From: Shewanella sp. 1CM18E
GTDB lineage: Bacteria > Pseudomonadota > Gammaproteobacteria > Enterobacterales > Shewanellaceae
Direction of reading: 5' to 3'
Length of the DNA: 64,000 bases
Assembly: GCF_023161665.1 (NCBI RefSeq)
Contig: NZ_JALNTW010000002.1
Coordinates: forward strand, 124,001-188,000
Below are positions 44,471 through 54,036 of this stretch, piece after piece. The notes under the pieces were generated by a model. The model was not told the DNA's origin. It ran no database searches and saw only the letters and a list, made by a program, of their open reading frames with translations. The first letter of the stretch is position 1. Each line of letters opens with the position of its first letter. The position numbers and the translations under genes are program-made.

Positions 44471-44832
44471 TTTGGATTACATAAGATCTTTGGTCGTGCT
44501 TCATGCTCACCAATTTTATTAAGTTTGACTAACGCCTGTTCGATATACTCCTGATTTCCAGAATAAGTCTCGTTAAGCGTGTTAAGCGCCCATTGTGGCA
44601 ATTCATCATTAATAGAATAATAGATCCATTGGCCTTGACGACGATTAACAACGAGTCCTGCCGTTTTTAGCAAGGCTAAATTACGTGAGATCTTAGGTTG
44701 AATCTCATCAAGTGCTTCACTAAATTCACAAACGCAAAGCTCTTCCTCAACATGCAAAAGTAAAATAATCGATAAACGAATTTTATCTGATAGTGCTTTA
44801 AATAAGCTAATAGGCTCAAGCTGAGTAGTCAT
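44467..44832 (-). CDS. arsR: ArsR-family metalloregulator
   Basis: ArsR-family repressors leave DNA on binding arsenite or antimonite. The 121-residue protein has a winged helix (LFKALSDKIRLSIILLLHVE, PKISRNLALLKTAGLVVNRR) and the metal-binding box ELCVCEF in the recognition region (two Cys; the third Cys of the classic box is Ser here). Another Cys lies near the end (ILCNPK). It is convergent with arrAB, and no arsB, arsC or arsA gene is in the window. A role in arsenite-responsive control of arrAB is likely. Confidence 0.87.
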   Translation of the reverse strand: MTTQLEPISLFKALSDKIRLSIILLLHVEEELCVCEFSEALDEIQPKISRNLALLKTAGLVVNRRQGQWIYYSINDELPQWALNTLNETYSGNQEYIEQALVKLNKIGEHEARPKILCNPK

Positions 44833-44881
44833 GGGATCTTCTATTTATAATTGAGGCTGTACATTATGAGTTGTAAATTTA

Positions 44882-44915
44882 TTTAGTCAATTTCGCCGTT
44901 TAATTAATGACTAAA
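44882..44915. promoter_or_regulatory. Inverted repeat in the arsR promoter, possible operator
   Basis: TTTAGTCA (44882-44889) and TGACTAAA (44908-44915) are perfect inverse complements 18 bases apart, centred about 65 bp before the arsR start in AT-rich DNA. It could be an autoregulatory site. I did not find the same motif before arrA. Confidence 0.4.
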
Positions 44916-44989
44916 TTTAAACCAAAGATAGCGGTTTTCAGCAAGCTATATTGCTTTATACAGGCTTCTTTATGGAGCAGCTGATAATA

Positions 44990-45014
44990 AAAAAGGGAAC
45001 CTATGCTCCCTTTA
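44990..45014 (-). terminator. Terminator of fabB
   Basis: AAAGGGA...TCCCTTT hairpin; on the minus strand it is followed by TTTTTTATTATC. Confidence 0.72.
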
Positions 45015-45040
45015 AACTCATTTAGACTTTACCTAAATGC

Positions 45041-46252
45041 TTATTTGTACTTACGCATAACCAAAGTTGCGTTTGTGCCACCAAAACCGAAGCTGTTGCT
45101 CATCACAGTGTTAAGCTCTTTCTCGGTCATTTCGGTCACAATCGGCATACCTTCAGCTTTCTCATCGAGATTATCGATGTTGATGCTTGGTGCAATAAAA
45201 TTGCTTTCCATCATGATCAAGCTGTAAATTGCTTCGTGAGCACCGGCTGCGCCTAACGCGTGACCCGTTAAAGACTTAGTCGATGCGATGGCTGGCAGAT
45301 TATCACCAAAGGTTTCACGCAGTGCTTCAAGCTCACGCATGTCACCCACTGGCGTTGATGTCCCGTGGGTATTGATGTAATCAATTGGTGTATCAACATC
45401 AGCAAGTGCCATCTGCATACAACGAACAGCGCCTTCACCTGATGGAGCAACCATGTCATAACCGTCTGATGACGCGCCATAACCGATAACTTCAGCGTAG
45501 ATTTTTGCGCCGCGGGCTAATGCATGCTCTAATTCTTCAACAACAACAATACCGCCGCCGCCAGAGATAACAAAACCATCACGGTCTGCATCATAAGTAC
45601 GTGATGCTTTCGTTGGCTCATCATTATACTTAGTCGATAGTGCGCCCATAGCATCAAAGCCCATGGTTAGCGTCCAATCCACTTCTTCAGAACCACCAGC
45701 AAATACCATATCTTGCTTACCCATTTGGATAAGCTCGACTGCATGACCAATACAGTGGGCACTGGTTGCACAAGCAGAACTGATTGAGTAGTTCATGCCC
45801 TTAATTTTAAATGGCGTTGCCAAACACGCACTCGCTGTGCTCGACATAATGCGTGGCACGATATACGGGCCAACACGTTTAACGCCTTTTTCACGTAATG
45901 TGTCTGCTGCTTGAACTTGGTTTGCTGAAGATGCGCCACCCGTACCGACAATAATGCCAACACGTGGGTCTGAATACTGCTCTTCAGTTAAGTCAGCATC
46001 TTTAATCGCTTCTTGCATTGCGATATGTGCATATGCTGCAGCATTACCCATAAAGCGCAGTGCTTTACGGTCAATATATTCTGATGGGTCAATCTTAATG
46101 TCGCCCCAAACATGACTACGCAGCTTCATTTCTTCAAACTGATCTGAGTGGGTAATACCACTACGACCTGCTTTTAATGATTCAGTGACTTCTTGCTTGT
46201 TGTTACCGATACTTGACACTACGCCAAGTCCAGTGATCACGACTCTTTTCAT
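45041..46252 (-). CDS. fabB: Beta-ketoacyl-ACP synthase I
   Basis: FabB elongates acyl-ACP with malonyl-ACP and is needed for unsaturated fatty acids. The ATG at 46252 gives [20 protein letters not shown] and 403 residues, the E. coli length. The catalytic Cys161 lies in [14 protein letters not shown]; the two His are in [11 protein letters not shown] and [11 protein letters not shown]. The longer upstream frame to 46315 is unsupported. It is divergent from mnmC, as in many gammaproteobacteria. Confidence 0.96.
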   Translation of the reverse strand: MKRVVITGLGVVSSIGNNKQEVTESLKAGRSGITHSDQFEEMKLRSHVWGDIKIDPSEYIDRKALRFMGNAAAYAHIAMQEAIKDADLTEEQYSDPRVGIIVGTGGASSANQVQAADTLREKGVKRVGPYIVPRIMSSTASACLATPFKIKGMNYSISSACATSAHCIGHAVELIQMGKQDMVFAGGSEEVDWTLTMGFDAMGALSTKYNDEPTKASRTYDADRDGFVISGGGGIVVVEELEHALARGAKIYAEVIGYGASSDGYDMVAPSGEGAVRCMQMALADVDTPIDYINTHGTSTPVGDMRELEALRETFGDNLPAIASTKSLTGHALGAAGAHEAIYSLIMMESNFIAPSINIDNLDEKAEGMPIVTEMTEKELNTVMSNSFGFGGTNATLVMRKYK

Positions 46253-46482
46253 TATTAACTTTCCATTCTGTACATCTAGTACCAATTTTGCTGAACCAAT
46301 GGTATCGCTTTTCATCCATATAAGTGGTCAGCTTTCCATAAGGAACACAAAAATAATGCCGATTATGAGACCTTACGTATAATCTTTGCCAAAATCTACC
46401 CGTAAAAAGGTACACTTTCGACAAGTAAAAGCGATTGTAACGCATATTTGTGAGCGTTTAATTTAACATTAAAGACGGAACC

Positions 46483-48453
46483 ATGACAGTAAGTAAAATT
46501 GTTCAGCAAATTATTGATACAAAATCCACCCATTCAGTAGTGATTGCTCAACTTGGATTAAGCTCGCTTAATAATTTAAAAGCGCTGGTTTTAAATCAAG
46601 GCAGTGCTCGAGTGTGCTTAAAAGTATTCAGCCCAATTGACCAAACATTAGCTCAGGTTTTAAAGGAAAAACAATTTGAACAAATTTGCGCTCATGAAAA
46701 CGTCTTACCGATACTAGCCATAGAAGGTTGCCAACGTCGCATCTTAAATAACGGCCGCTTAGTAATTGATTTTCACTTTGGTCCGTTATTGCAACAGCTA
46801 CAACAAATCCCATTAGTAAATTCTGGCTTTATCAATCATTGGTGTTTTGCAGAAAACTTTGATCCCGAACTACTCACACTGGATCTGTTTTGGCAGATGG
46901 CGAAGCTCAGCGAAGATAATGCCCAGCTTGATTTAGATAATCTAAATTGTTCACAAACCTTCGCCGAGGCTAATCTAAGCACTAAAACTAATACTCACAT
47001 TAGCACTGAACCAAGCTCTAAAGATAATACAGAGCAAACATTTATATCTTGGGCAAAACTGGTTGGCTTATATCAAAATGCTCCCCTTAAAGCCGATGAT
47101 ATTGCCTTATTAGAGCGCAGAGCCCTTCGCTCACAGCAGCAACAAAAACAAGCGCCTTATCCAATCAGCAGCAAATCTTCGCCTCAAGCAAGTGAGAACA
47201 CCCAGCCTATCGCGATTATTGGCGGCGGGGTTGCCAGTGCCAATTTGGCATTATCATTAGCTGAGCGCGGCCAACAAGTGCATTTATTTTGTGAAGATAG
47301 CGCATTAGCTCAAGCAGCATCGGGCAATAAACAAGGTGCTATTTATCCGCTATTAACACCGGATAACAATCATTTAAGTCAATATTTTCAACAAGCATAT
47401 TTGTTTAGCTTACAAAGACTAAAAACATTAGCAGCTCAAGGCCACTCAATTGATTATGATCTTTGTGGTGTGGTTCATACTGGCCATGATGAACGCAGCC
47501 GAAAACGTGTTGCCAAGATCATAGACAGCTATGATTGGCAATCACTTATCGCGACCAAAATCACAGCCAAACAAGCGTCAGAAATTGCCTCGGTGAAAAT
47601 AGACGATGGTGGGATCTTATACCCACTAGGCGGCTGGGTATCACCGCAAGATTTCACCCAAGCGGCATTTAAACAAGCTCAGGCCATTGCCGATGTAAAA
47701 TTGGCGCTTAATACACAAATTACTGCAATTGATTATCAAAACGATGCTTGGTATCTAAGCAATGAACAACAACGCTTTGGCCCATTTAGTGCGCTAGTTG
47801 TCGCCAATGGCAAATCTCTCACTCAATACAATCAAACCCAGTATTTACAAGCTACGGGCTTTAGAGGCCAAGTAAGTCATGCCCCGAGCAGGGCTAAGCT
47901 ATCCAAGCTAAGTACAGTATTGTGCGCACATGGTTATATGACGCCAAGCAATAATAATCTGCACTGCCTAGGTGCTAGTTATGTGAAAAATGCAGAACAT
48001 TTAGACTACTGCCCAACAGAGCAAGTCGAGAACCTTAAAAAGATCCAACACAGTTATATAGAGCAAGATTGGGTTGAAGATATTGATATTTCAGGTCACA
48101 GCGCCCGCGTAGGTGTGCGCATGGTGACCCGTGATCACGCACCTATGATGGGACCAGCGCCAGATATTGACAGCATTCTTGCGCTTTATAAAAATCATCA
48201 GCTAACACCTGAAAGTCGAAAGTTTTGGCAGTCACAACCAGCACCAACTTATCCAAATCTTTACGTATTAGGCGGCCTTGGCTCTCGTGGATTAAGCTCT
48301 GGCCCATTAGCAGCAGAAGCCCTTGCCGCACAAATTTGTGGTGAAAACATGCCTATTAGCAATGATTTTGTGGCACTACTTAACCCAAATAGAATGTGGC
48401 TGCGTAAATTGTTAAAAGGCAAGGCGTTAGATAATAGTGAAACTAATATTTAA
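46483..48453 (+). CDS. mnmC: MnmC with degenerate methyltransferase half
   Basis: MnmC makes 5-methylaminomethyl-2-thiouridine at the tRNA wobble base. E. coli MnmC (668 residues) joins an N-terminal SAM methyltransferase to a C-terminal FAD oxidase. Here the C-terminal half is intact: IAIIGGGVASANLALSLAER near residue 242, and YVLGGLGSRGLSSGPLAAEA near the end. The N-terminal half (about 1-200) aligns only weakly (GCQRRILNNGRLVIDFHFG), and the SAM motif GFGTG and the catalytic DGFAP are absent. The oxidase step is thus likely kept and the methyl-transfer step lost from this protein. Confidence 0.9.
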   Translation: MTVSKIVQQIIDTKSTHSVVIAQLGLSSLNNLKALVLNQGSARVCLKVFSPIDQTLAQVLKEKQFEQICAHENVLPILAIEGCQRRILNNGRLVIDFHFGPLLQQLQQIPLVNSGFINHWCFAENFDPELLTLDLFWQMAKLSEDNAQLDLDNLNCSQTFAEANLSTKTNTHISTEPSSKDNTEQTFISWAKLVGLYQNAPLKADDIALLERRALRSQQQQKQAPYPISSKSSPQASENTQPIAIIGGGVASANLALSLAERGQQVHLFCEDSALAQAASGNKQGAIYPLLTPDNNHLSQYFQQAYLFSLQRLKTLAAQGHSIDYDLCGVVHTGHDERSRKRVAKIIDSYDWQSLIATKITAKQASEIASVKIDDGGILYPLGGWVSPQDFTQAAFKQAQAIADVKLALNTQITAIDYQNDAWYLSNEQQRFGPFSALVVANGKSLTQYNQTQYLQATGFRGQVSHAPSRAKLSKLSTVLCAHGYMTPSNNNLHCLGASYVKNAEHLDYCPTEQVENLKKIQHSYIEQDWVEDIDISGHSARVGVRMVTRDHAPMMGPAPDIDSILALYKNHQLTPESRKFWQSQPAPTYPNLYVLGGLGSRGLSSGPLAAEALAAQICGENMPISNDFVALLNPNRMWLRKLLKGKALDNSETNI

Positions 48454-48499
48454 TTAGTTTCACTTCACAAAAAAACAGAGCGCCAATTAGGCGCTTTGA
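48437..48499. terminator. Two hairpins at the mnmC end
   Basis: GTGAAACTAAT-attta-ATTAGTTTCAC (48437-48463) spans the mnmC stop codon. AGCGCC-aatta-GGCGCT (48479-48495) lies beside a run of seven A. They lie between mnmC and the convergent lipoprotein gene; the second, read on the minus strand, is followed by CTGTTTTTTT and should terminate the lipoprotein gene. Confidence 0.7.
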
Positions 48500-48524
48500 T
48501 TGTGACGAGCATCGTGGGTTAAAT

Positions 48525-49238
48525 CTATTGCGCTCCAGCTTCCATCAGCGCATTTTTAAAATCATTCACCCAGCGGCGATATACGGTTTTCACGTCTCCC
48601 CAATTAAAGACTTGGGTATTTTGACTCCATTGATCAAAACCTTGGCCTCTATCCGCAGCTTTTGCGAGGATCTCACCGGTTTCACCATCTTTAATCACCG
48701 CTAATAACATCATCGAACCTGAGTTTTCGGTATAGGTCCGCCCCATAGAGCTGAAACTACGACGGCTCGACTCAATGGGCGCACTCAAACGAATATCGGT
48801 AACAGCCGCTTCTATCACTAGTGTATTAGCGCCAGCTTTATCAACAAGCTCAAATGGTTGTTCACTATTAAACACATCTTTTACGGTGGTTTGAAATTGA
48901 GCCGACATTTTCTCTAGCGCTTCAGGTGGCAGATCGTAAGTCGCATTTAAACCATCAGCTCTTTTATCAATACGCGGCGGCTTATAATCTGCGGGGTGAT
49001 CATTAGTCACTTTTACGGGAGCAAAATATAACTTGGTATATTTTTTCCACTCAACGTTCGGTCTTGCATAGGACAAGTCCAATTTTGAGTGATCCACTTT
49101 AACTAATCCATCTTTGGTTGTTTCTGCATTAGGCCCCTGCTCTAGCCTAGCAGGTTCAGTGCTACAGGCACCTAGACCAACTAAGCTTAATACCACTGCA
49201 GCCTTAATAGCGACATTCTTTAATACTGGTGTTCGCAT
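48525..49238 (-). CDS. DUF3313 family lipoprotein
   Basis: From the ATG at 49238 the protein has 237 residues. It starts with a lipoprotein signal, VVLSLVGLGACS, lipobox GLGAC (Cys26). The body includes LDLSYARPNVEWKKYTKLYF and AVTDIRLSAP, characteristic of DUF3313 envelope lipoproteins, and ends with a DFKNALMEAGAQ tail. The function is unknown. Four tandem 7-bp units lie 60-90 bp upstream, in the expected promoter zone. It is convergent with mnmC. Confidence 0.82.
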   Translation of the reverse strand: MRTPVLKNVAIKAAVVLSLVGLGACSTEPARLEQGPNAETTKDGLVKVDHSKLDLSYARPNVEWKKYTKLYFAPVKVTNDHPADYKPPRIDKRADGLNATYDLPPEALEKMSAQFQTTVKDVFNSEQPFELVDKAGANTLVIEAAVTDIRLSAPIESSRRSFSSMGRTYTENSGSMMLLAVIKDGETGEILAKAADRGQGFDQWSQNTQVFNWGDVKTVYRRWVNDFKNALMEAGAQ

Positions 49239-49299
49239 CAATAGTAATCCTTTTCTAGGTGAACTTTTATCCCTCACGGTAGCCCCTGTACAGCTAAAA

Positions 49300-49327
49300 C
49301 TAATCGCTAATCGCTAATCGCTAATCA
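49300..49327. repeat. Four tandem 7-bp units (CTAATCG)
   Basis: CTAATCG, CTAATCG, CTAATCG, CTAATCA, directly adjacent, 62-89 bp upstream of the DUF3313 lipoprotein start. Short perfect repeats in a promoter can change length by slippage. Confidence 0.85.
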
Positions 49328-49493
49328 GCATAAATTCCAAGGGTTCAGTCTGTACAATTAAATATGGTCAGGAACGCATTAACAGTCAAATAAAGGTAAT
49401 ACTTATTAGGAGGCTAGATACTTTTACGTTAGGGAGAAAACAATAAAGCCACTATCAAAGTGGCTTTAGGAGCAATACAAATAGAGGCTCAAC

Positions 49494-50018
49494 TTAGCGT
49501 TTTACTCGTACGCGATTATTGGTATCACGACTGTTGCGAATAAGTTCATCGCTAGCAATTGAAGCTGATTTAGCTAAGCGGTCATATAGCAAAACATTGA
49601 CTGATGCCGCTAAGTTCATACAGCCAACAGTCGGTACGTAAACGACCGCATCAGCACTATTAACGATTTGCTGATTAATTGTGCCATCTTCTGGGCCGAA
49701 GATATAAATCGCTTTTTCTGGGTGCTCAAACTCAGGTAGCGGAATAGCACCTTCAACGAGATCGACACAGACCACTTTAACGTCAGGTGCAATTGCATCG
49801 AGTAAAGACTCAACCTTAGTTAAAGGAATTGAACTGCTAGCCCGCTTGGTGTCGGTGTTATATTGCGCTGTGCCATTGCTGGCCGCTAGCTCATAGCGTT
49901 TACCTGTATAAAATACTGCATCGGCACTGTAGCAACCTACAGCGCGCATGATCCCACCGACATTAGTCGGGCTTTTTGGATTGACTAGGCCAATACCAAC
50001 GTAACTACTCTTACTCAT
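49494..50018 (-). CDS. SPOUT/TrmH-family RNA methyltransferase
   Basis: This 174-residue protein is a SpoU-type (TrmH-like) 2'-O-methyltransferase with the knot motifs. The N-terminal part reads VNPKSPTNVGGIMRAVGCY. AIYIFGPEDGTINQQIVN and YVPTVGCMNLAASVNVLLYD are motifs 2 and 3 that bind SAM. The Asn and Arg of the first motif (PTNVGGIMR) are kept. It is shorter than most TrmH proteins and lacks an extra N-terminal domain. The RNA target cannot be told from sequence. It is monocistronic, upstream on the minus strand from a hairpin at 49446-49467. Confidence 0.85.
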   Translation of the reverse strand: MSKSSYVGIGLVNPKSPTNVGGIMRAVGCYSADAVFYTGKRYELAASNGTAQYNTDTKRASSSIPLTKVESLLDAIAPDVKVVCVDLVEGAIPLPEFEHPEKAIYIFGPEDGTINQQIVNSADAVVYVPTVGCMNLAASVNVLLYDRLAKSASIASDELIRNSRDTNNRVRVKR

Positions 50019-50108
50019 AACAGGGTAAACTCTTTCACTCTATCTATTGGCAAACACATTAATCAATACGTTTGCCCTAACCGGCTTTTATAAGTTGCCA
50101 GCTTTTAC

Positions 50109-50378
50109 TTATGCAGCTAATTTAGTGCTTAATTGTGTCCATGCATCATTTACTAATGCATAGTCTGCGTCACTGAGCTCTTCTCTTGCTAATGCTAAAC
50201 ACTCAGTCATTTTCACTTCTAGTGCCGCCATATCTTGTTCACTCTCAACTTCTAACTGAGACAAGACTACCGCAAAATGGCCTTGTAAATAACCACTAGC
50301 AAATAATGCATCATCATCGCCTTCGGCAACAATATTCTCAATCCAGTCTTGTAATGTCTGCTCGTACTTCTCAATCAT
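50109..50378 (-). CDS. yfcL: YfcL family protein
   Basis: The 89-residue acidic, helical protein starts with MIEKYEQTLQDWIENIVAEG and contains DDALFASGYLQGHFAVVLSQ. This is the YfcL pattern, a small cytosolic protein of unknown role. In E. coli yfcL lies between mnmC and aroC, and here the same neighbourhood is kept with two extra genes. It has its own start with a GAGGGCTC-like leader. Confidence 0.87.
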   Translation of the reverse strand: MIEKYEQTLQDWIENIVAEGDDDALFASGYLQGHFAVVLSQLEVESEQDMAALEVKMTECLALAREELSDADYALVNDAWTQLSTKLAA

Positions 50379-50522
50379 CGAGGGCTCCGCGTCTTTATCT
50401 GTTTAGTAGGCAGCAACTATTCGCTGCCTGCTTAAGTGTTCTTTCAAACTATTTTTTAATATATCCGTGGTTATTGACTCAATCTTACTCAGTCTCAGTG
50501 TTAGCGGCGTTGCCAACAACTG

Positions 50523-51644
50523 CTAAGCTAGATCTGGATTAGCGACTTGATACATCACGTAATCATGGTAGCCAGTGACCACCTTATAATAACCCGTTAA
50601 CTGCTTATCTAATTCTGGGTCGCCACTATCCACAATTAATGGCCTGCCATCAAGTGCTTTTAGCTTTGTTTTTGTCGCTAAGATAACAATATTGTCTTTT
50701 CCGACGCGCCTTATTAGTTCAGGGCAGAGTTGCTGATTACCCCGACCAAGTATGTGGCCTTGACCGCCAATCAATGTGATAAATAACTTTAGCGGTTTAT
50801 TTTCAGTAAGCTGCAATAGTTCATTCGCCGATAAGTCACTGGCGACGAGGGTTTCATCTTGAATAAGATCAACACCCAAAAGTGTGTTTTCAAGTCCAAG
50901 CTCTCCCATTACTGCAGCGACCGTGCTACCCGAGCCCATAACACAAAGGTTATCTTCCATCAGCTCAATAGCTTCAGCAGCAAGATCGGCAAGCACTAGC
51001 TCATCACTTTCTTTACCGCCCATTTTTACCGCTTGTACATATCTAGGCTCCGCTGGCACCTGCATCTCACCAAAACGCCGTGCTCGAACCACTCCGGTTC
51101 TAAAGGCGACTTCATCAATATCCATTACATCTGCGCTCATTAGGCTGACTAGTTCACCATCGAGCAGCATTTTAACCACCATGCCCGATGCATGCGGGGT
51201 AATGCCATAAACGCCAGAGTGAATTTTCACCCCTGCTGGTACACCTAATACTGGGATATTCTCGTCCGCAATCGCAAACACATCACGGGCAGTACCATCC
51301 CCTCCCGCAAACAACAACAAATCTAATGTTTCATTTAATAGCTCTGCCACCACTTTTTGAGTATCTTGAGCTACAGTTTCATTCGGAGCTTGATAAACCA
51401 CTCTGGTTGTAAAGCCCATCTGCACCGCCAAGTCTTCCCCCATCGCGCCAGATGCAGTTATCACTTCAATGCTATCTTTGTAAGGTTCAATAACAGCTAA
51501 TGCTTGTTGCATACGAAGATGTGCTTTAGGTACTGCGCCTTTAGCAATTGCTTGCTCAGCGACACCATCGCTGCCCTTAAGAGCTACGCTACCACCTAAA
51601 CCGGCAAGTGGATTAATGATCAACCCAAGACGAAATGTGCTCAC
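50523..51644 (-). CDS. ATP-NAD/AcoX kinase family protein
   Basis: The protein has the diacylglycerol/NAD kinase-type fold: LGLIINPLAGLGG at the start, LLFAGGDGTARDVFAIADEN as the nucleotide motif, GVPAGVKIHSGVYGITPHAS, then a long C-terminal region (MGSGSTVAAVMGELGLENTL). I chose the GTG at 51644 (373 residues) because GGAG stands eight bases upstream; the TTG at 51650 is too close to it. The family includes the AcoX group. The substrate is not known. It follows the MFS gene, 40 bp apart. Confidence 0.82.
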   Translation of the reverse strand: MSTFRLGLIINPLAGLGGSVALKGSDGVAEQAIAKGAVPKAHLRMQQALAVIEPYKDSIEVITASGAMGEDLAVQMGFTTRVVYQAPNETVAQDTQKVVAELLNETLDLLLFAGGDGTARDVFAIADENIPVLGVPAGVKIHSGVYGITPHASGMVVKMLLDGELVSLMSADVMDIDEVAFRTGVVRARRFGEMQVPAEPRYVQAVKMGGKESDELVLADLAAEAIELMEDNLCVMGSGSTVAAVMGELGLENTLLGVDLIQDETLVASDLSANELLQLTENKPLKLFITLIGGQGHILGRGNQQLCPELIRRVGKDNIVILATKTKLKALDGRPLIVDSGDPELDKQLTGYYKVVTGYHDYVMYQVANPDLA

Positions 51645-51690
51645 TATCAATACTCCATTTTTGACATTTTCTAGTTATTATTTGATTAAG

Positions 51691-52869
51691 CTATTTTGCT
51701 GTTTCAAGCTGTTCAGCCCTGTGCTCTTTCGGAATTAACAACACGGCTAGCATGGATAAAAAGGCGCATCCTGCCGCAAAGACCCACGTTGAGACAGCGC
51801 CACTACCATCGCCCCAAATAATGCCGCACAGCCAAGTGCCTAACGCGCCACCAACACCAAAGCTTAAACTGGCGTAAAGTGCTTGGCCTTGGCTACGCCT
51901 GCTGATATCAAAATGCTTATGCACAAATTGAATTGAAGCTGCGTGTGTTAAACCAAAGGTAAAGGCATGTAATAGTTGACTTATACTCAAGTAAATAATG
52001 TTTTCAACGCCATACGCCAGCAATAGCCAACGTACAGCGGTTAAACCGATACTGACAATAAGCAATAACTGAACACCAAAGCGACCGAGCAGCTTTGGCG
52101 CATACATAAACATGAAAATTTCAGCGACTACACCCAGTGCCACAAAAATACCAGCGGCAGATTCTGAGTAACCCGCTTGTTTAAGATACAGTACAAAGAA
52201 CCCATAAAAAGGACCGGCGCTCATTTGCAGTAACATGGCTGACACTAAAAACCAAATAAGCGCTCTATCAAATACTAGCGGTTTGCGCTTAAAACTGCGG
52301 TCGACAGTCGCTCGATTAGAAGGCAGTGGCAAAGCACTAATCAGCATGCCAATAAAGAGCGTCATACCTATATAAGGTAGAATTTGCGGGCCCCAATGAC
52401 CAATTGCAAAACCGCCACTAATCACCAGTACAATGTAACCCACACTGCCCCAGCTACGTATCGCGCCGTAGCGATTGGCATCATCGCCTAATGTTTCGAG
52501 GGTTATCACTTCAAGCTGAGAGAGAATCGCATTCCAAAAGAAAGTATATACTGCAAGGCTAATGGCTAGATAGGCTAAGCCGCCATCATAGAAAAAGGTG
52601 AGATAACTTAATGCTGCCGCACCCGCACCGATTTTAATGAGCTCAGAGCGCATGCCGGTTTTGTCAGCGACTATCGCCCACAAGTTTGGCGCAATAATCC
52701 TCGTACCCATTAAAATCGCCAGTAGAAAACCGATTTCTTGAGCGTCAAAACCGCGGCTATCAAAAAAAACGCCAAGATAAGGCACCATGATGCCAAGGAT
52801 AGAAAAGAAGAAGAAATAACAGGCACAGAGCCAGCGAAGTTGCTGCTCTGTGCTTTTAGGTTGAAACAT
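51691..52869 (-). CDS. MFS transporter (phenylpropionate/nucleoside permease type)
   Basis: The 392-residue protein has about 12 membrane helices. The N-terminal pattern LCACYFFFFSILGIMVPYLG and later IAPNLWAIVADKTGMR match the HcaT/PPP group of the major facilitator superfamily. The substrate is unknown. Its ATG overlaps the aroC stop codon by one base (TAATG), so it is coupled to aroC, as in relatives. Confidence 0.87.
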   Translation of the reverse strand: MFQPKSTEQQLRWLCACYFFFFSILGIMVPYLGVFFDSRGFDAQEIGFLLAILMGTRIIAPNLWAIVADKTGMRSELIKIGAGAAALSYLTFFYDGGLAYLAISLAVYTFFWNAILSQLEVITLETLGDDANRYGAIRSWGSVGYIVLVISGGFAIGHWGPQILPYIGMTLFIGMLISALPLPSNRATVDRSFKRKPLVFDRALIWFLVSAMLLQMSAGPFYGFFVLYLKQAGYSESAAGIFVALGVVAEIFMFMYAPKLLGRFGVQLLLIVSIGLTAVRWLLLAYGVENIIYLSISQLLHAFTFGLTHAASIQFVHKHFDISRRSQGQALYASLSFGVGGALGTWLCGIIWGDGSGAVSTWVFAAGCAFLSMLAVLLIPKEHRAEQLETAK

Positions 52870-53963
52870 TAACGCATTCCGATAATAGGGGTACTACTGT
52901 TGACATCCATGTTTTGCGCGCGGTGACGTAGTAAATGATCCATTAATACAATTGCTAGCATGGCTTCAGCAATCGGCACAGCTCGAATACCAACACATGG
53001 GTCGTGACGACCTTTAGTGACCACTTCAGCGGTTTCACCTTGGGCAGTCATGCTTTCGCCTGGCACACTGATGCTTGAAGTTGGCTTCATCGCCATATGG
53101 GCAACAATTGGTTGACCCGATGAAATACCGCCTAAAATGCCGCCAGCATGATTAGAAGCAAAACCTTCTGGCGACATCAAATCACGGTGCTCAGAACCTT
53201 TTTGATTGACCACTTCAAAACCATCACCAATCTCAACACCTTTAACCGCGTTTATTCCCATCAAAGCATGGGCAATATCCGCATCAAGTCTGTCAAATAC
53301 CGGCTCACCTAGCCCAACAGGCACACCTGTTGCTACAACAGAGACTTTCGCACCAATCGAGTCGCCGCTCTTTTTCAGATCGCGCATATACTCGTCTAAT
53401 GAATCGAGTTTTGATGCATCAGGAAAGAAAAAGGCATTTTGTTCAATTTGGTCAAAATCAACAGTATCTGCTGAAATAGGTCCAAGCTGCGATAAGTAAG
53501 CGTGAATTTCGACGCCATGAACTTGCTTAAGGTATTTTTTAGCCACGGCACCTGCTGCCACTCGCATTGCAGTTTCACGGGCAGATGAACGGCCACCACC
53601 GCGATAATCGCGCTGACCATATTTTTGCTGATAGGTGTAATCTGCATGTCCCGGACGGAACAAGTCTTTAATGTTTGAGTAATCTTTGCTGCGTTGATCG
53701 GTATTTTCAATCAATAAGCCAATTGACGTACCGGTAGTTTGACCTTCGAAAACACCAGAAAGAATGCGCACTTCATCAGGCTCGCGACGAGCAGTAGTAT
53801 AACGAGAGGTACCAGGGCGGCGTCTATCTAAGTCGTGCTGCATATCTGCTTCAGTCAACTCAACACCTGGAGGACAGCCATCAATAATACAGCCAATTGC
53901 GACGCCGTGGCTTTCACCGAATGTTGTAACTACGAAATTTTGACCAATACTGTTTCCCGACAT
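52869..53963 (-). CDS. aroC: Chorismate synthase
   Basis: AroC removes phosphate from EPSP to form chorismate and needs reduced FMN. The 364-residue protein has the family signatures: [18 protein letters not shown] near residue 16, [14 protein letters not shown] with [12 protein letters not shown] near 105-135, and [18 protein letters not shown] near the end. The length matches E. coli (361). It follows prmB on the same strand, with three successive hairpins in between. Confidence 0.97.
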   Translation of the reverse strand: MSGNSIGQNFVVTTFGESHGVAIGCIIDGCPPGVELTEADMQHDLDRRRPGTSRYTTARREPDEVRILSGVFEGQTTGTSIGLLIENTDQRSKDYSNIKDLFRPGHADYTYQQKYGQRDYRGGGRSSARETAMRVAAGAVAKKYLKQVHGVEIHAYLSQLGPISADTVDFDQIEQNAFFFPDASKLDSLDEYMRDLKKSGDSIGAKVSVVATGVPVGLGEPVFDRLDADIAHALMGINAVKGVEIGDGFEVVNQKGSEHRDLMSPEGFASNHAGGILGGISSGQPIVAHMAMKPTSSISVPGESMTAQGETAEVVTKGRHDPCVGIRAVPIAEAMLAIVLMDHLLRHRAQNMDVNSSTPIIGMR

Positions 53964-54036
53964 TCGTTTTATCGCCCTCTATCTCTTTATTCTAATTTTC
54001 ATTTACCCGCGTTGTATCGGTAAATTCCTCATCTAA

